Source of the DNA: an uncultured Bacteroides sp. | GTDB taxonomy: Bacteria > Bacteroidota > Bacteroidia > Bacteroidales > Bacteroidaceae | Direction of reading: 5' to 3' | Assembly: GCF_963666545.1 (NCBI RefSeq) | Contig: NZ_OY762899.1 | Location: forward strand, 1,426,001 to 1,490,000 | Length of the DNA: 64,000 bases | In this document: positions 54,363 through 62,849 of the stretch, in pieces | Position numbering within the stretch: position 1 is the first letter of the stretch | How the letters are laid out: the number at the start of each line of letters is the position of its first letter | Translations under genes and position numbers: made by a program | Notes under the pieces: generated by a model | Seen by the model: the letters and a program-made list of their open reading frames with translations, nothing else | Database searches by the model: none | What the model was told of the DNA's origin: nothing

Positions 54363-56261
54363 ATGATAAAGAAAATATATACCTGGTTATGTTTCATTGC
54401 AGCAAGCTGTCTGCTATGTACTTCCTGTGATTTTTTGGATGTCGTTCCTCAGAGTTCGGCTACAATAGACGATATTTATAAGACCCAAAACAAAGCAGAG
54501 CAAATGGTACTTTCCTGCTATAAGGAAATACCAAACTCTTTCAATCCGCAAGCTTTCCCCGACTGGACAGCAGGAAATGACCTTATGACAGGATGGTACG
54601 GCTCCGTACGCTGGTTTCACTTTAAGAGTCTGCTTTATGGATTGGAATCTCCTACTTCCACCTATTATTCGCTGTGGAGTAACAGGGCAGCTTCTTACCC
54701 TGTTGGCGTACAGACAAAGAGCATTTGGGAAGGAATCCGTTACTGCTATAATGTATTAAAAAACATTGATGCCGTACCTAACATCGATCCTCAGAAGTTG
54801 AACTATTATAAGGGTGAAGCTTTGTTCCTGATAGGATATTATCATCAACTCATGCTGGAATATTATGGTCCGGTTGTGCTCGTAGAAAGCGAATTATCCG
54901 AAGGAAGCACGTCGGCAGAAATGAATGTGGCACGTAGCCCTTATGACAAGTGCGTTGATTTTATCTCCCAGAAATACACGGATGCAGCCGAATTACTTCC
55001 CGCCCGCTGGCCCGAAACCGGTAATTATAACCGCGCAACTGCCGCAGCCGCACTGGGCTTCAAAGCACGTCTGATGTTATATGCTGCTTCGCCATTGGTC
55101 AATGGAAACAGTGCATACTACGCCAACTTCAAGAACTCGGACGGCACTCCATTAATTAACTTGACTTACGACAAGGAAAAATGGAAAAAAGCAATGGATG
55201 CAGCAAAAGAAGGTATTGACTTTTGCGAAAAGAACGGATATAAGCTGTATGGTAATCCAACCTCCAATCCTCAAACAGGAAAGGATAACTACCATTATGC
55301 ATTTACCGGTCCTTCCGGTAAGTTCAACCTCGATAACTGGAATGAGGTGCTTTTGGGTAACTCTAGTCAGAGTACAGTGAGCTATGTCATTAAGAACATG
55401 GCCCCACGTATCGGAGTGAAAGCATATTCCGGTGAAGGCTTTCGTGGTTACCTCGTCCCTACATTCGATTGTATCAGTCGCTATTATACAAAAAATGGAT
55501 TACCTTGGAATGACGATCCCGAGACGAAAAACCTTGATCCGTATGAGATTGCTCCCGGAGACAGCACCGTACGTTTCCATCGTAACCGTGAACCTCGTTT
55601 CTATGCTTCCATTGGTTTCGACCGTGGAGAATACGAGATACAGGGTGGAAAGCGCATCCTCCATTGTCGTCGGGGTGAAGAACAACAAAATGATGGTGAC
55701 GTGAGCCACGAATATCAGTCCGATAATGGTTACTTCTGTCAGAAGTGGGTATCGAAAGCTGATTCATACGATTGGAATTCCAAGAAATACACCAATAGTT
55801 CGTATGTTATTCCCTTCTTACGTCTGAGTGAACTCTATTTGGATTATGCTGAAGCCGATTTTGAATATAACGGAACGCTGAGCAATTTGAGCTTATCTTA
55901 TCTAAATAAGATACGTGAACGTTGTGGGTTACCTACTTTTCAAGAATCGTGGGCGAAAGCGGGCGGCATCCCTACAGGCGAAAAATTACGCGAAGTTCTA
56001 CATGACGAACGTAGCATAGAACTCGCCATGGAAGGTCGACGCTTTCACGACATCCGCCGTTGGAAGATTGCTGATAAAGAGATGATGCGCTATCAATCGG
56101 CATGGAATCTGGAAGGGAAAACTGCTGCAGAATTTTATCAACTGAAACAGATGAAAGAAAGTGGAACTCGGGTATTTGAAGCTCCCAAGAACTATTGGTT
56201 GGCTATTCCTTTGGACCAAATTCAGGTGAACCCCAACTTAGTGCAGAATCCGGGATATTGA
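54363..56261 (+). CDS. SusD/RagB-family surface lipoprotein
   Basis: The 632-residue surface nutrient-binding partner of the SusC protein. The lipobox is SCLLCTSCDFLDVVPQS (Cys about 22). The N-terminal SusD domain has IYKTQNKAEQMVLSCYKEIP, TPR-like helices follow (KGEALFLIGYYHQLMLEYYG), and the C-terminus has the SusD signature RLSELYLDYAEADFEYN and EVLHDERSIELAMEGRRFHD, IRRWK. Its role is to capture ligand and close the SusC lid. The pair ends before a hairpin at 56298 with no enzymes following, unlike a full polysaccharide utilisation locus. Confidence 0.96.
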   Translation: MIKKIYTWLCFIAASCLLCTSCDFLDVVPQSSATIDDIYKTQNKAEQMVLSCYKEIPNSFNPQAFPDWTAGNDLMTGWYGSVRWFHFKSLLYGLESPTSTYYSLWSNRAASYPVGVQTKSIWEGIRYCYNVLKNIDAVPNIDPQKLNYYKGEALFLIGYYHQLMLEYYGPVVLVESELSEGSTSAEMNVARSPYDKCVDFISQKYTDAAELLPARWPETGNYNRATAAAALGFKARLMLYAASPLVNGNSAYYANFKNSDGTPLINLTYDKEKWKKAMDAAKEGIDFCEKNGYKLYGNPTSNPQTGKDNYHYAFTGPSGKFNLDNWNEVLLGNSSQSTVSYVIKNMAPRIGVKAYSGEGFRGYLVPTFDCISRYYTKNGLPWNDDPETKNLDPYEIAPGDSTVRFHRNREPRFYASIGFDRGEYEIQGGKRILHCRRGEEQQNDGDVSHEYQSDNGYFCQKWVSKADSYDWNSKKYTNSSYVIPFLRLSELYLDYAEADFEYNGTLSNLSLSYLNKIRERCGLPTFQESWAKAGGIPTGEKLREVLHDERSIELAMEGRRFHDIRRWKIADKEMMRYQSAWNLEGKTAAEFYQLKQMKESGTRVFEAPKNYWLAIPLDQIQVNPNLVQNPGY

Positions 56262-56297
56262 TGAAAGCGGATTACTGATATAAGTACTAACAAAAAA

Positions 56298-56330
56298 AGA
56301 GGGTGTGTCAAAAGCTGACGCACCCTCTTT
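56298..56330. terminator. GAGGGTG-type hairpin, copy 3
   Basis: AAAGAGGGTGTGTCA / TGACGCACCCTCTTT pair over about 15 bases with a 5-base loop AAAGC and one G-T wobble. It lies between convergent genes and fits a bidirectional terminator. It is homologous to copies at 19634 and 25325. Confidence 0.9.
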
Positions 56331-56348
56331 CTCTTTCGTATACTATAA

Positions 56349-57734
56349 TTAATACGCTGCATCGGGAGTGGTTACCCTGATCAACTTCGCATTAACAAAC
56401 TCATAAATACCCGCAGGTGATTGTTCCCTACCATATCCCGAATTCTTCGTTCCGCCAAAAGGCAATTCGGGAGCGATGCCGGTAACGTGGTTAATGTAAA
56501 CCATCCCCGTATCTATGCGGCGAGCGACCTCTACCGCCTTGTCCGTATCCGTTCCAAAGACCGTACCTCCCAATCCAAAAGTAGTGTCATTGGCCAGTTC
56601 AACAGCTTCGTCCACATCCTTCACAGAATAAACGACCAATACCGGACCAAATATTTCTTCTGAATAAGCATTCATATTCTTTGTGATTCCTGTTAAGATC
56701 GTTGCTTCCATAAAGGCACCCGGACGATTGAGGCGTTTACCGCCCGTAACCAGTTTGGCACCCTGTTTCACAGCCATCTCCACTTGCTTCATCACATCTT
56801 CCACAGCCTTCTCGCTACTCAGTGGAGCCAAGTCTGTTTTCGGATCAAGTGGATCACCCACTACCGCACTTTCAAAGATTGATTTGGCCTTCTCTATAAA
56901 CTGATCTACAACAGAAGCCTGTACAATAATTCGTTTCGGCGACACACAAACCTGTCCCGCATTCCACAACCTTCCGGCTGTTGCTGTCTTCACCGCTTTG
57001 TCAATGTCCGCATCGGGCATCACAATAAAGACATCACTACCACCAAGCTCCAATGTAGATTTCTTGAGATACTTACCCGCCATCGAAGCAAAACTTGCAC
57101 CCGCAGGTTCACTTCCCGTGAGCGATGCACCCTTAATACGGGGATCGGCAACCAGCTCGGAAACCTTTGAACCCGGAACAAACAAGTTGGTGTACACCCC
57201 TTTTGGAGCACCCGCCTCAGCAAATATCTGTTCCATTATCTCAGCCGCCTGAGGCACATTAGAAGCATGCTTCAGCACAACCGTATTGCCCGCCATGATA
57301 TTGGGAGCCGCCGAACGGGTTATCTGATAAAATGGAAAGTTCCAAGGCTGAACGCTTAGTAACACGCCTATCGGTTCGTAGCTAAGAAAAGCCTTTCCAT
57401 TTGGAGTATCTAGTGGAGAATCGGCCAGGAACTTGGCACCATTAGTGGCATAATAATCAAAGATATCAGCAGAAAGCTCTACCTCGCCAATACCCTCACG
57501 AAGCAACTTACCCATCTCCACAGAGCACAGTTTGCCTAGCTCTTCTTTTCTTTTTCTCAATATTGTAGCTACGTTATGCAGCAATTCAGCTCTTACGGCA
57601 AAAGAAGTTTTTCTCCATGTTTTAAATGCCTTATCGGCATTCGATAAGATGGTATCTATTTGCTGTCCTGTCATCTCTTCATATTCCTTTTCAACCTTAT
57701 TGGTTGCAGGATTAACTGTTTTAATACTTGACAT
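56349..57734 (-). CDS. Succinate-semialdehyde-type NAD(P) aldehyde dehydrogenase
   Basis: This cytoplasmic ALDH of 461 residues oxidises an aldehyde, probably succinate semialdehyde, to the acid. Catalytic Cys263 is in WNAGQVCVSPKR and general base Glu229 in TLELGGSDVFIV. The cofactor-binding LSVQPWNFPFYQ (about 126-137) and TGSEPAG are present, and the length fits the short SSADH branch (GabD/Sad, about 455-460). No GABA transaminase or glutamate decarboxylase gene is next to it, so the pathway is uncertain. It is convergent to the SusD gene. Confidence 0.92.
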   Translation of the reverse strand: MSSIKTVNPATNKVEKEYEEMTGQQIDTILSNADKAFKTWRKTSFAVRAELLHNVATILRKRKEELGKLCSVEMGKLLREGIGEVELSADIFDYYATNGAKFLADSPLDTPNGKAFLSYEPIGVLLSVQPWNFPFYQITRSAAPNIMAGNTVVLKHASNVPQAAEIMEQIFAEAGAPKGVYTNLFVPGSKVSELVADPRIKGASLTGSEPAGASFASMAGKYLKKSTLELGGSDVFIVMPDADIDKAVKTATAGRLWNAGQVCVSPKRIIVQASVVDQFIEKAKSIFESAVVGDPLDPKTDLAPLSSEKAVEDVMKQVEMAVKQGAKLVTGGKRLNRPGAFMEATILTGITKNMNAYSEEIFGPVLVVYSVKDVDEAVELANDTTFGLGGTVFGTDTDKAVEVARRIDTGMVYINHVTGIAPELPFGGTKNSGYGREQSPAGIYEFVNAKLIRVTTPDAAY

Positions 57735-58004
57735 TGTTTTCTTAGTTTTAAAGTTTATAATGACAGTATAACAGAGATCATCATTTTAAGTTTGCTATTT
57801 TAGCAATAATCACTCATCTTGTAACGTATTTAACGTTAGTTCAACAACATTATGTTACTGAGAAGAAAAACAGAGATAATTGATAAATTCTCTTATATTT
57901 GCTATCCTGAGGTATTATTAAACTTAACAAGATTGACGAGGTAAATAGCGCAAGCCGTACATATCTTTGCAGAAACGAAAAACTGCATATTATGACGAGA
58001 ACAT

Positions 58005-58063
58005 TTCATTTCAACGACTTCATTAAATATTGCGGTGATTCACTATATAACTGCCTAAAATAA
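58005..58063 (-). pseudogene. Truncated copy of the GNAT gene 3' end
   Basis: Read leftwards, the frame gives YFRQLYSESPQYLMKSLK and a stop. This parallels the intact GNAT C-terminus YFRQGYIESPKYLMKSLK at 60099-60041. The DNA matches over 59 bases without gaps with eight mismatches (about 86%). No upstream part of the gene remains. Both copies have the same orientation and flank the propeller gene. Confidence 0.8.
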
Positions 58064-58071
58064 TATCTTTG
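58064..58071 (+). promoter_or_regulatory. -7 box of the propeller/glycosidase gene
   Basis: TATCTTTG begins on the base after the truncated GNAT end and lies 29 bases before the ATG at 58101, so the earlier ATG at 58071 would be at or before the transcript start. Confidence 0.6.
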
Positions 58072-58100
58072 TGCTTTATTTAATTAAAATCAAATACAAG

Positions 58101-59756
58101 ATGAAAGCATCTATTTTTCATATTTTTCTTTTGTTCTTATGTTTGCCATCTATTTGTTTCTCGCAAATCACTGAACGAAAACAGCCGCAGGAATGGAAAT
58201 ATCTAGTAAAAGGAGCACGCTTTATGGACCGCTTTTTGCCAATGAAAGGGAATGATCTTTCTTCGGACACATGGGGGATTAAAGGAGTTATTCCTCGCTA
58301 TGTTGATAATGGAATAGAAGACCGTATATGGTCGTATTGGGGAGGGAATATCATAAAAGGGAAAGACGGAAAATATCATCTATTTGTTTGTGGATGGTTA
58401 GAGAGTTCTCCTAAAGGTCACTCTGAATGGCCTCATTCCACCGTGTTCAATGCGGTTAGTAATACTCCCACAGGCCCTTTCACCTTACGTAACTTGATAG
58501 GTAAGGGACACAACCCCGAAGCGTTTCGTTTAAAAGACGGGCGATATGTGATTTATGTTATTGACGGGCGGTATGTATCTGATGATATCAATGGCCCTTG
58601 GGAATATGGTAAATTCGAGTTTAATCCCAGAGACAGGGCAATCATTGAAGGATTGTCCAACCTCTCATTTGCACAGCGTGAAGATGGTTCTTACATTATG
58701 GTTTGCCGGGGCGGAGGTATCTGGATAAGTCAAACAGGTCTCTCAGAGTATAATCAAATTACCGACAAACGCGTTTATCCAGACGTAGATGGAAGTTTCG
58801 AAGACCCGGTTATCTGGCGTGATAACGTTCAGTATCATCTGATTGTTAATGATTGGTTGGGACGTATAGCTTATTATCTTCGTTCAAAAGACGGGATTAA
58901 TTGGGTTATCGATCCGGGCGCAGCATATGCACCAGGCATTGCTGTACACAAAGATGGTAAGAAGGAGGATTGGTTTAAATATGAAAGGCTTAAAATATTT
59001 CAAGATAACTATGGACGAGCCATACAGGCAAACTTCGCAGTAATCGACACTCTTAAAGGAGAAGATAAACCCTTTGATAACCATAGCTCCAAAAATATTG
59101 CTATTCCTTTGAATCCGGGCTTACTTTTAACAATGCTTGATAATAAGCCTGTTGACAAGCATACCAAGACCATTCGTTTACTAATTCAGGCTGAGCAAGG
59201 ATTTAATCCCCAAACAGATATTGATTTTCAGTCACTACGTTTTGGTGCTTCATCTGAAGTAAATTTCGGACGTGGATCTAAAGTATTAAAGGTGGATAAT
59301 AAAGAGAACGATTTGATCGTAACATTTGATGCAAAAGGGAATGGAATCACTAAGGACGAATTTGCTCCAAAGCTTATAGGAAAAACGAAATCCGGAGAGT
59401 TGCTTTACGGCTATGCTCGTTTACCCTATACCAATTATGTGGAACCTATATTGTCGGCTCGCGCTCCTCACTTCCAACTCGAGAATAAAAAATGGTATTG
59501 TAATATTGAGATTCAGAACTTTGGACAAGTGGCTTCATCTGATGCTAAATTGAAGATAGAAACAGTAAAGATGGGCAAAAAGAAACAAATTGTTTGGGGA
59601 CAAATATCATCTCTTAAGCCGTATGAAAAAATCATGTCGCGATTCCTTTGTACCAAATTAGCCGAAGATGATCTGAACTCTGAATTTGTAGTTACCATCT
59701 ATTCAAAGAATAAAATAGTATCCGTATTTACAATAAAGAGTACAGAAAAACAATAG
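58101..59756 (+). CDS. Secreted glycosidase-like protein, five-bladed beta-propeller fold
   Basis: The 551-residue protein from the chosen ATG (MKASIFHIFLLFLCLPSICFS) has a signal peptide. Its N-terminal 320 residues show propeller motifs like those of GH43/GH32/GH117 enzymes: GGNIIKGKDGKYHLFVCGW, KGHNPEAFRLKDGRYVIYVI, LSNLSFAQREDGSYIMVC and DGSFEDPVIWRDNVQYHLIV. Acidic residues in the blades could be catalytic. The C-terminal 180 residues form an unassigned beta-rich domain. The exact GH family and substrate are uncertain. It is a single-gene unit between its own promoter and a strong terminator, enclosed by the GNAT-end repeats. Confidence 0.75.
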   Translation: MKASIFHIFLLFLCLPSICFSQITERKQPQEWKYLVKGARFMDRFLPMKGNDLSSDTWGIKGVIPRYVDNGIEDRIWSYWGGNIIKGKDGKYHLFVCGWLESSPKGHSEWPHSTVFNAVSNTPTGPFTLRNLIGKGHNPEAFRLKDGRYVIYVIDGRYVSDDINGPWEYGKFEFNPRDRAIIEGLSNLSFAQREDGSYIMVCRGGGIWISQTGLSEYNQITDKRVYPDVDGSFEDPVIWRDNVQYHLIVNDWLGRIAYYLRSKDGINWVIDPGAAYAPGIAVHKDGKKEDWFKYERLKIFQDNYGRAIQANFAVIDTLKGEDKPFDNHSSKNIAIPLNPGLLLTMLDNKPVDKHTKTIRLLIQAEQGFNPQTDIDFQSLRFGASSEVNFGRGSKVLKVDNKENDLIVTFDAKGNGITKDEFAPKLIGKTKSGELLYGYARLPYTNYVEPILSARAPHFQLENKKWYCNIEIQNFGQVASSDAKLKIETVKMGKKKQIVWGQISSLKPYEKIMSRFLCTKLAEDDLNSEFVVTIYSKNKIVSVFTIKSTEKQ

Positions 59757-59827
59757 TAAGGCAGATACTTCATGTACTGCCTCTATATGTTCTGCGAGAC
59801 TCCCATTGATTAGGGGGTTACTTTTCC

Positions 59828-59878
59828 AAAAAAGTGGCTCGGACTACCATTGCATAGGTTATCTGAGCCACTTTTTTT
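59828..59878 (+). terminator. Terminator after the propeller gene
   Basis: AAAAAAGTGGCTC (59828-59840) pairs with GAGCCACTTTTTTT (59865-59878), with an inner loop of about 24 bases and a long T run. Confidence 0.9.
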
Positions 59879-60040
59879 ATGTATTTACGATTTTACCAAA
59901 CAGAGATTACTATTAGTATCGCTACAAGACGTGTTAACGAATAACATCATAATAAAAAGAAAGAATAGTTTGGTCTTTTTCATACGCACATCAATCAAAT
60001 ATACATTAAACTATTTTCAAATCTATAATTCAAGGTGAAT

Positions 60041-60099
60041 TTTATTTCAAGGACTTCATTAAGTATTTGGGTGATTCAATATATCCCTGCCTAAAATAA
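60041..60099 (-). repeat. 59-bp direct repeat, intact copy (GNAT 3' end)
   Basis: This is the partner of 58005-58063. It encodes the last 19 residues of the intact GNAT protein and its stop codon. The repeat ends within two bases of the stop. Confidence 0.8.
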
Positions 60100-60467
60100 A
60101 ACTCATGAGCTTCTTGCCTGCGCGAATGACAATGAACCTCTATTCTATCACAATTTCTTAATTTAGCAACTTCTTCACAGTATTCTTCTAATATTCTACC
60201 TACTCCGTTACTACGGTGATTCTCATCTACGCAAAAATAACTTATTCTTGCAAAGTCACCTTTTAGAGCTATTTGAGGAATAAAATGAATAGATATAAAT
60301 GCAATAATAACGTTTTGATCTTCAGCTACCACGATAATTTCATTAGGATCTTGCAATAGACTAATGAGCTTATCTTCCATAAAAGCATCTGTTTCCGGAT
60401 AACCTAGTTGCTCTAGCAACGCTACTATCTTCTCTCTATCTGATAGTTGTACCTCTCTTATATTCAT
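60042..60467 (-). CDS. GNAT family N-acetyltransferase
   Basis: The 141-residue protein covers a minimal GNAT fold. MNIREVQLSDREKIVALLEQLGYP is the first strand-helix, FARISYFCVDENHRSNGVGRILEEY holds motif A with the acetyl-CoA loop RSNGVG (about 88-93), and EFYFRQGYIESPKYL is the C-terminal motif. The substrate is unknown; similar small proteins acetylate drugs, amines or protein N-termini. It lies 17 bases after the GHKL ATPase gene on the same strand. Confidence 0.9.
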   Translation of the reverse strand: MNIREVQLSDREKIVALLEQLGYPETDAFMEDKLISLLQDPNEIIVVAEDQNVIIAFISIHFIPQIALKGDFARISYFCVDENHRSNGVGRILEEYCEEVAKLRNCDRIEVHCHSRRQEAHEFYFRQGYIESPKYLMKSLK

Positions 60468-60484
60468 TTTAGTGCATTTTTCTT

Positions 60485-61357
60485 CTACTTCATTTTGTCG
60501 AAACTAGAGATCGGAAGATCGAAAGAAATTAGTGTACCTTTAAATTCAAACGGTAAGTCGTATGTCTTTGTTTTGACACCGGTTGCTTCTTTAGCGCAGA
60601 ATAGTACAGCTCGATTACTTACAACACGAAACATTGATCCATCCGAAAGAGTGGATATTACATTGTCAAGGCCGCAGCCGGCAGTATGTTCATTGCTTTT
60701 TGAAGTGACTCCTTTTCTAATTGATTCAGATAATGCTTTCTTATCATCTTGAATGCTTGGATAAGCATTTTTTATTGTATTAGCAATGCCCATTCCAAAG
60801 TCGCATATTGCTACATGCATAACTTTTTTTATTTCATCATAATGGATATACGAAAAAGCAACCTTGTTAGCTTCTGAATGGTCAAAGACATTAAAATATA
60901 ACTCATCTAAGCTCGATGTTAGAGGCAAAGAATCAATCTTGGGAAATTTGTTGATAAAATAGCGATGAACGTTCTTTTCGTATCCTTTAAATTCACCTTT
61001 GATTACCTTCCATAAACTTAATTTGGAATCATCATCTAAATCCAGATTCTCAGTATTAATTCTCCAATGAAGAGTGAGGCTCGCATTATTCCGAATACAC
61101 TTGTCTAATTCTTTATTGCGGATATATAGTAAGATTGAATACCCATTCTTTCTTATTTCCTCCATAAAACAAGAAAGAAGTGCGATATGAAAAGATGAGA
61201 GGTTGTTCTTAGATATTGTTCTTTGAAGATTAATTTTGACGCAACAATCCGGGGAAGAAGATTTTCTTAAATATTTCATCCATGAGCTAATGCTCTCTAC
61301 CCATTCTCCTTTGTCTGTGTTAGTTAAGTTATAAGTCCTTTTAATTAAGTGTTCCAT
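60485..61357 (-). CDS. GHKL-type ATP-binding protein
   Basis: The 290-residue cytoplasmic protein has a C-terminal HATPase fold. The N box is SLDELYFNVFDHS (about 148-160), the G1 box ICDFGMGIANT (about 183-193) and the G2 box HTAGCGLDNVIS (about 223-234). A basic N-terminal region of 130 residues lacks a phospho-acceptor His, so this is not a conventional kinase. Similar proteins are often paired with STAS or DUF4325 partners, but none is present here; a GNAT gene follows instead. It may be a protein kinase or anti-sigma-like switch. Confidence 0.75.
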   Translation of the reverse strand: MEHLIKRTYNLTNTDKGEWVESISSWMKYLRKSSSPDCCVKINLQRTISKNNLSSFHIALLSCFMEEIRKNGYSILLYIRNKELDKCIRNNASLTLHWRINTENLDLDDDSKLSLWKVIKGEFKGYEKNVHRYFINKFPKIDSLPLTSSLDELYFNVFDHSEANKVAFSYIHYDEIKKVMHVAICDFGMGIANTIKNAYPSIQDDKKALSESIRKGVTSKSNEHTAGCGLDNVISTLSDGSMFRVVSNRAVLFCAKEATGVKTKTYDLPFEFKGTLISFDLPISSFDKMK

Positions 61358-61378
61358 ATTAAATATTCTTTATCGCTA

Positions 61379-61432
61379 CTAATCGAGTAAAAAAAACAGA
61401 GAAGACATTTCTGCCCTATTCCGTTCCAACAT
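61379..61432 (-). CDS. Possible leader peptide upstream of the GHKL gene
   Basis: A 17-codon frame MLERNRAEMSSLFFLLD ends 21 bases before the GHKL start. An AAGGA sits about 6 bases before its ATG, unusual for this AT-rich genome. The frame is open upstream for 20 more codons (VVILLALQQG). It could be a regulatory upstream ORF or the end of a lost membrane protein gene. Confidence 0.3.
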   Translation of the reverse strand: MLERNRAEMSSLFFLLD

Positions 61433-61473
61433 AGCAATTCCTTGTTGTAGCGCCAATAAAATCACAACGCCGG

Positions 61474-61481
61474 CAAAGGTA
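61474..61481 (-). promoter_or_regulatory. -7 box upstream of the GHKL gene
   Basis: TACCTTTG on the minus strand would give a leader of about 110 bases that contains the 17-codon frame. No -33 TTTG at the right distance. Confidence 0.4.
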
Positions 61482-61630
61482 CTGATAAAAAATTAATCAG
61501 TCAGCCGATTTTCAAACAAATAATTATTTTTCTACCGAGATTATTTTTTCACATTCAAGACTCTTTCTATACATCGCCATTTTATTCCTTGCAAATTTAC
61601 GATCAGAAAGTGAATCTGCAAGAAAAGTAA

Positions 61631-62818
61631 CTACCCCCGTTTCTCTTTCCACAGCAGCCAAATTATCCCTAATGCCGAAAGAAACATTTGAGCCATCACC
61701 CAATTCCATCCACCTAGTTGCCAGCAAAGTATTCCGGCTAATGTTCCGAGCGCTCCTCCGGTGAAGAATAGGGACATGTAGATAGTGTTGATCCTGCTGT
61801 GCGAAGAAGGATCGAGCGTATACATCATGGCTACATTGCTCACCTGAATAGACTGAGCGCCAATATCAAGCAGCAGAACTCCAACAACCATAGCCACAAC
61901 CGAATGCTGCCCAAACCACATCATCAAAATACTGGCCACTACAAGAGCAACAGCCACGAAGCGAACCTTTGTGACCCCGCCCTTATCTGCCTTTTTTCCC
62001 ATGATAGGCGCCACCAATGCTCCGGCAACAGCTACCAAACCAAACAGTCCGATGATTCCACTACTAAAATTGAAAGGAACTCCACTCAAATGAAAAGTCA
62101 GGGTGGTCCAGAAAGCCGACAACAAACCAAATTGAAGAATCCCGATAAATGCCAAACGACGAAGCAATTTGAATCTTTTAAACTGAAACAAAGCCGATCG
62201 TAACAACTGAGAATAGCTTCCCTCAAAGTTCGGCTTCCCGTTGGGTAAGAATAAGGTAAGAAAAACCGTTCCAATCGCAACCGCTATCAATGACACCAGA
62301 TACACTTGACGCCATCCCAAAATATCGGCGATTGTTCCGCTAAAAACCCGTGCAGCCAATATCCCGATTAAAACTCCGGTAAAGATAATCCCTACATTCT
62401 TGCCTCTTTCTTCGTGATTGAACCCCGCAGCCATTGGCATAATCACCTGAACAGAGACAGCAAAGAGTCCAATCAGTACACTCAACACCCAAACAGACAC
62501 AATCGTTGAACTAAGGTAGAGCAGCACCAACGCACCAATCAACAAATATTGTAACCCCAGAATCAGCTTCCTCTTGTCCACCTTATCGCCAAGAGGAGTT
62601 ATAAAGAACAATCCCAAGCCATAGCCAATTTGAGACAACATAGGAATCATGCCTACGCTCGACTCCGACACTCTAAACTCAGAGGCTATTTCCTTTAGAA
62701 TCGGTTGACAGTAATAGATGTTTGCCACAGTAATCCCCGCACAAGCCGCCATCAACAAAACAAGCCAGGCAGGAACAGTTGCAGATGAAATTTTCTTTTT
62801 AAATGAAATTGAATTCAT
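61631..62818 (-). CDS. MFS transporter, drug or metabolite exporter
   Basis: The 395-residue permease has 12 predicted helices. The first helix is VPAWLVLLMAACAGITVANI. The loop 2-3 motif A is the degenerate GLGLFFITPLGDKVDKRKLI (about 69-88), and the central loop is at about 185-210. The sequence VANIYYCQPILKEI after helix 1 is typical of YnfM/arabinose-efflux-like MFS exporters. An AraC regulator gene lies 31 bases upstream on the same strand and probably controls it. Confidence 0.9.
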   Translation of the reverse strand: MNSISFKKKISSATVPAWLVLLMAACAGITVANIYYCQPILKEIASEFRVSESSVGMIPMLSQIGYGLGLFFITPLGDKVDKRKLILGLQYLLIGALVLLYLSSTIVSVWVLSVLIGLFAVSVQVIMPMAAGFNHEERGKNVGIIFTGVLIGILAARVFSGTIADILGWRQVYLVSLIAVAIGTVFLTLFLPNGKPNFEGSYSQLLRSALFQFKRFKLLRRLAFIGILQFGLLSAFWTTLTFHLSGVPFNFSSGIIGLFGLVAVAGALVAPIMGKKADKGGVTKVRFVAVALVVASILMMWFGQHSVVAMVVGVLLLDIGAQSIQVSNVAMMYTLDPSSHSRINTIYMSLFFTGGALGTLAGILCWQLGGWNWVMAQMFLSALGIIWLLWKEKRG

Positions 62819-62849
62819 GTCTTTTTACGATTAAGAAAAACTGCAAAAT

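Larger units (their letters stand above)
57735..58100. other. Intergenic region with a truncated acetyltransferase end
   Basis: The region between the divergent dehydrogenase and propeller genes contains no intact gene. It carries the 59-bp repeat at 58005-58063 and a promoter box at 58064-58071; the rest shows nothing recognisable. Confidence 0.5.

Noticed and set aside
58101-59756. Member of a polysaccharide utilisation locus with the SusC/SusD pair
   Set aside because: A terminator and a convergent dehydrogenase separate them, and the gene has its own promoter and repeat boundaries.
61524-61727. 67-codon minus-strand frame overlapping the end of the MFS gene
   Set aside because: Its first half is an out-of-frame reading of the MFS 3' end, and the rest shows no motif or promoter.
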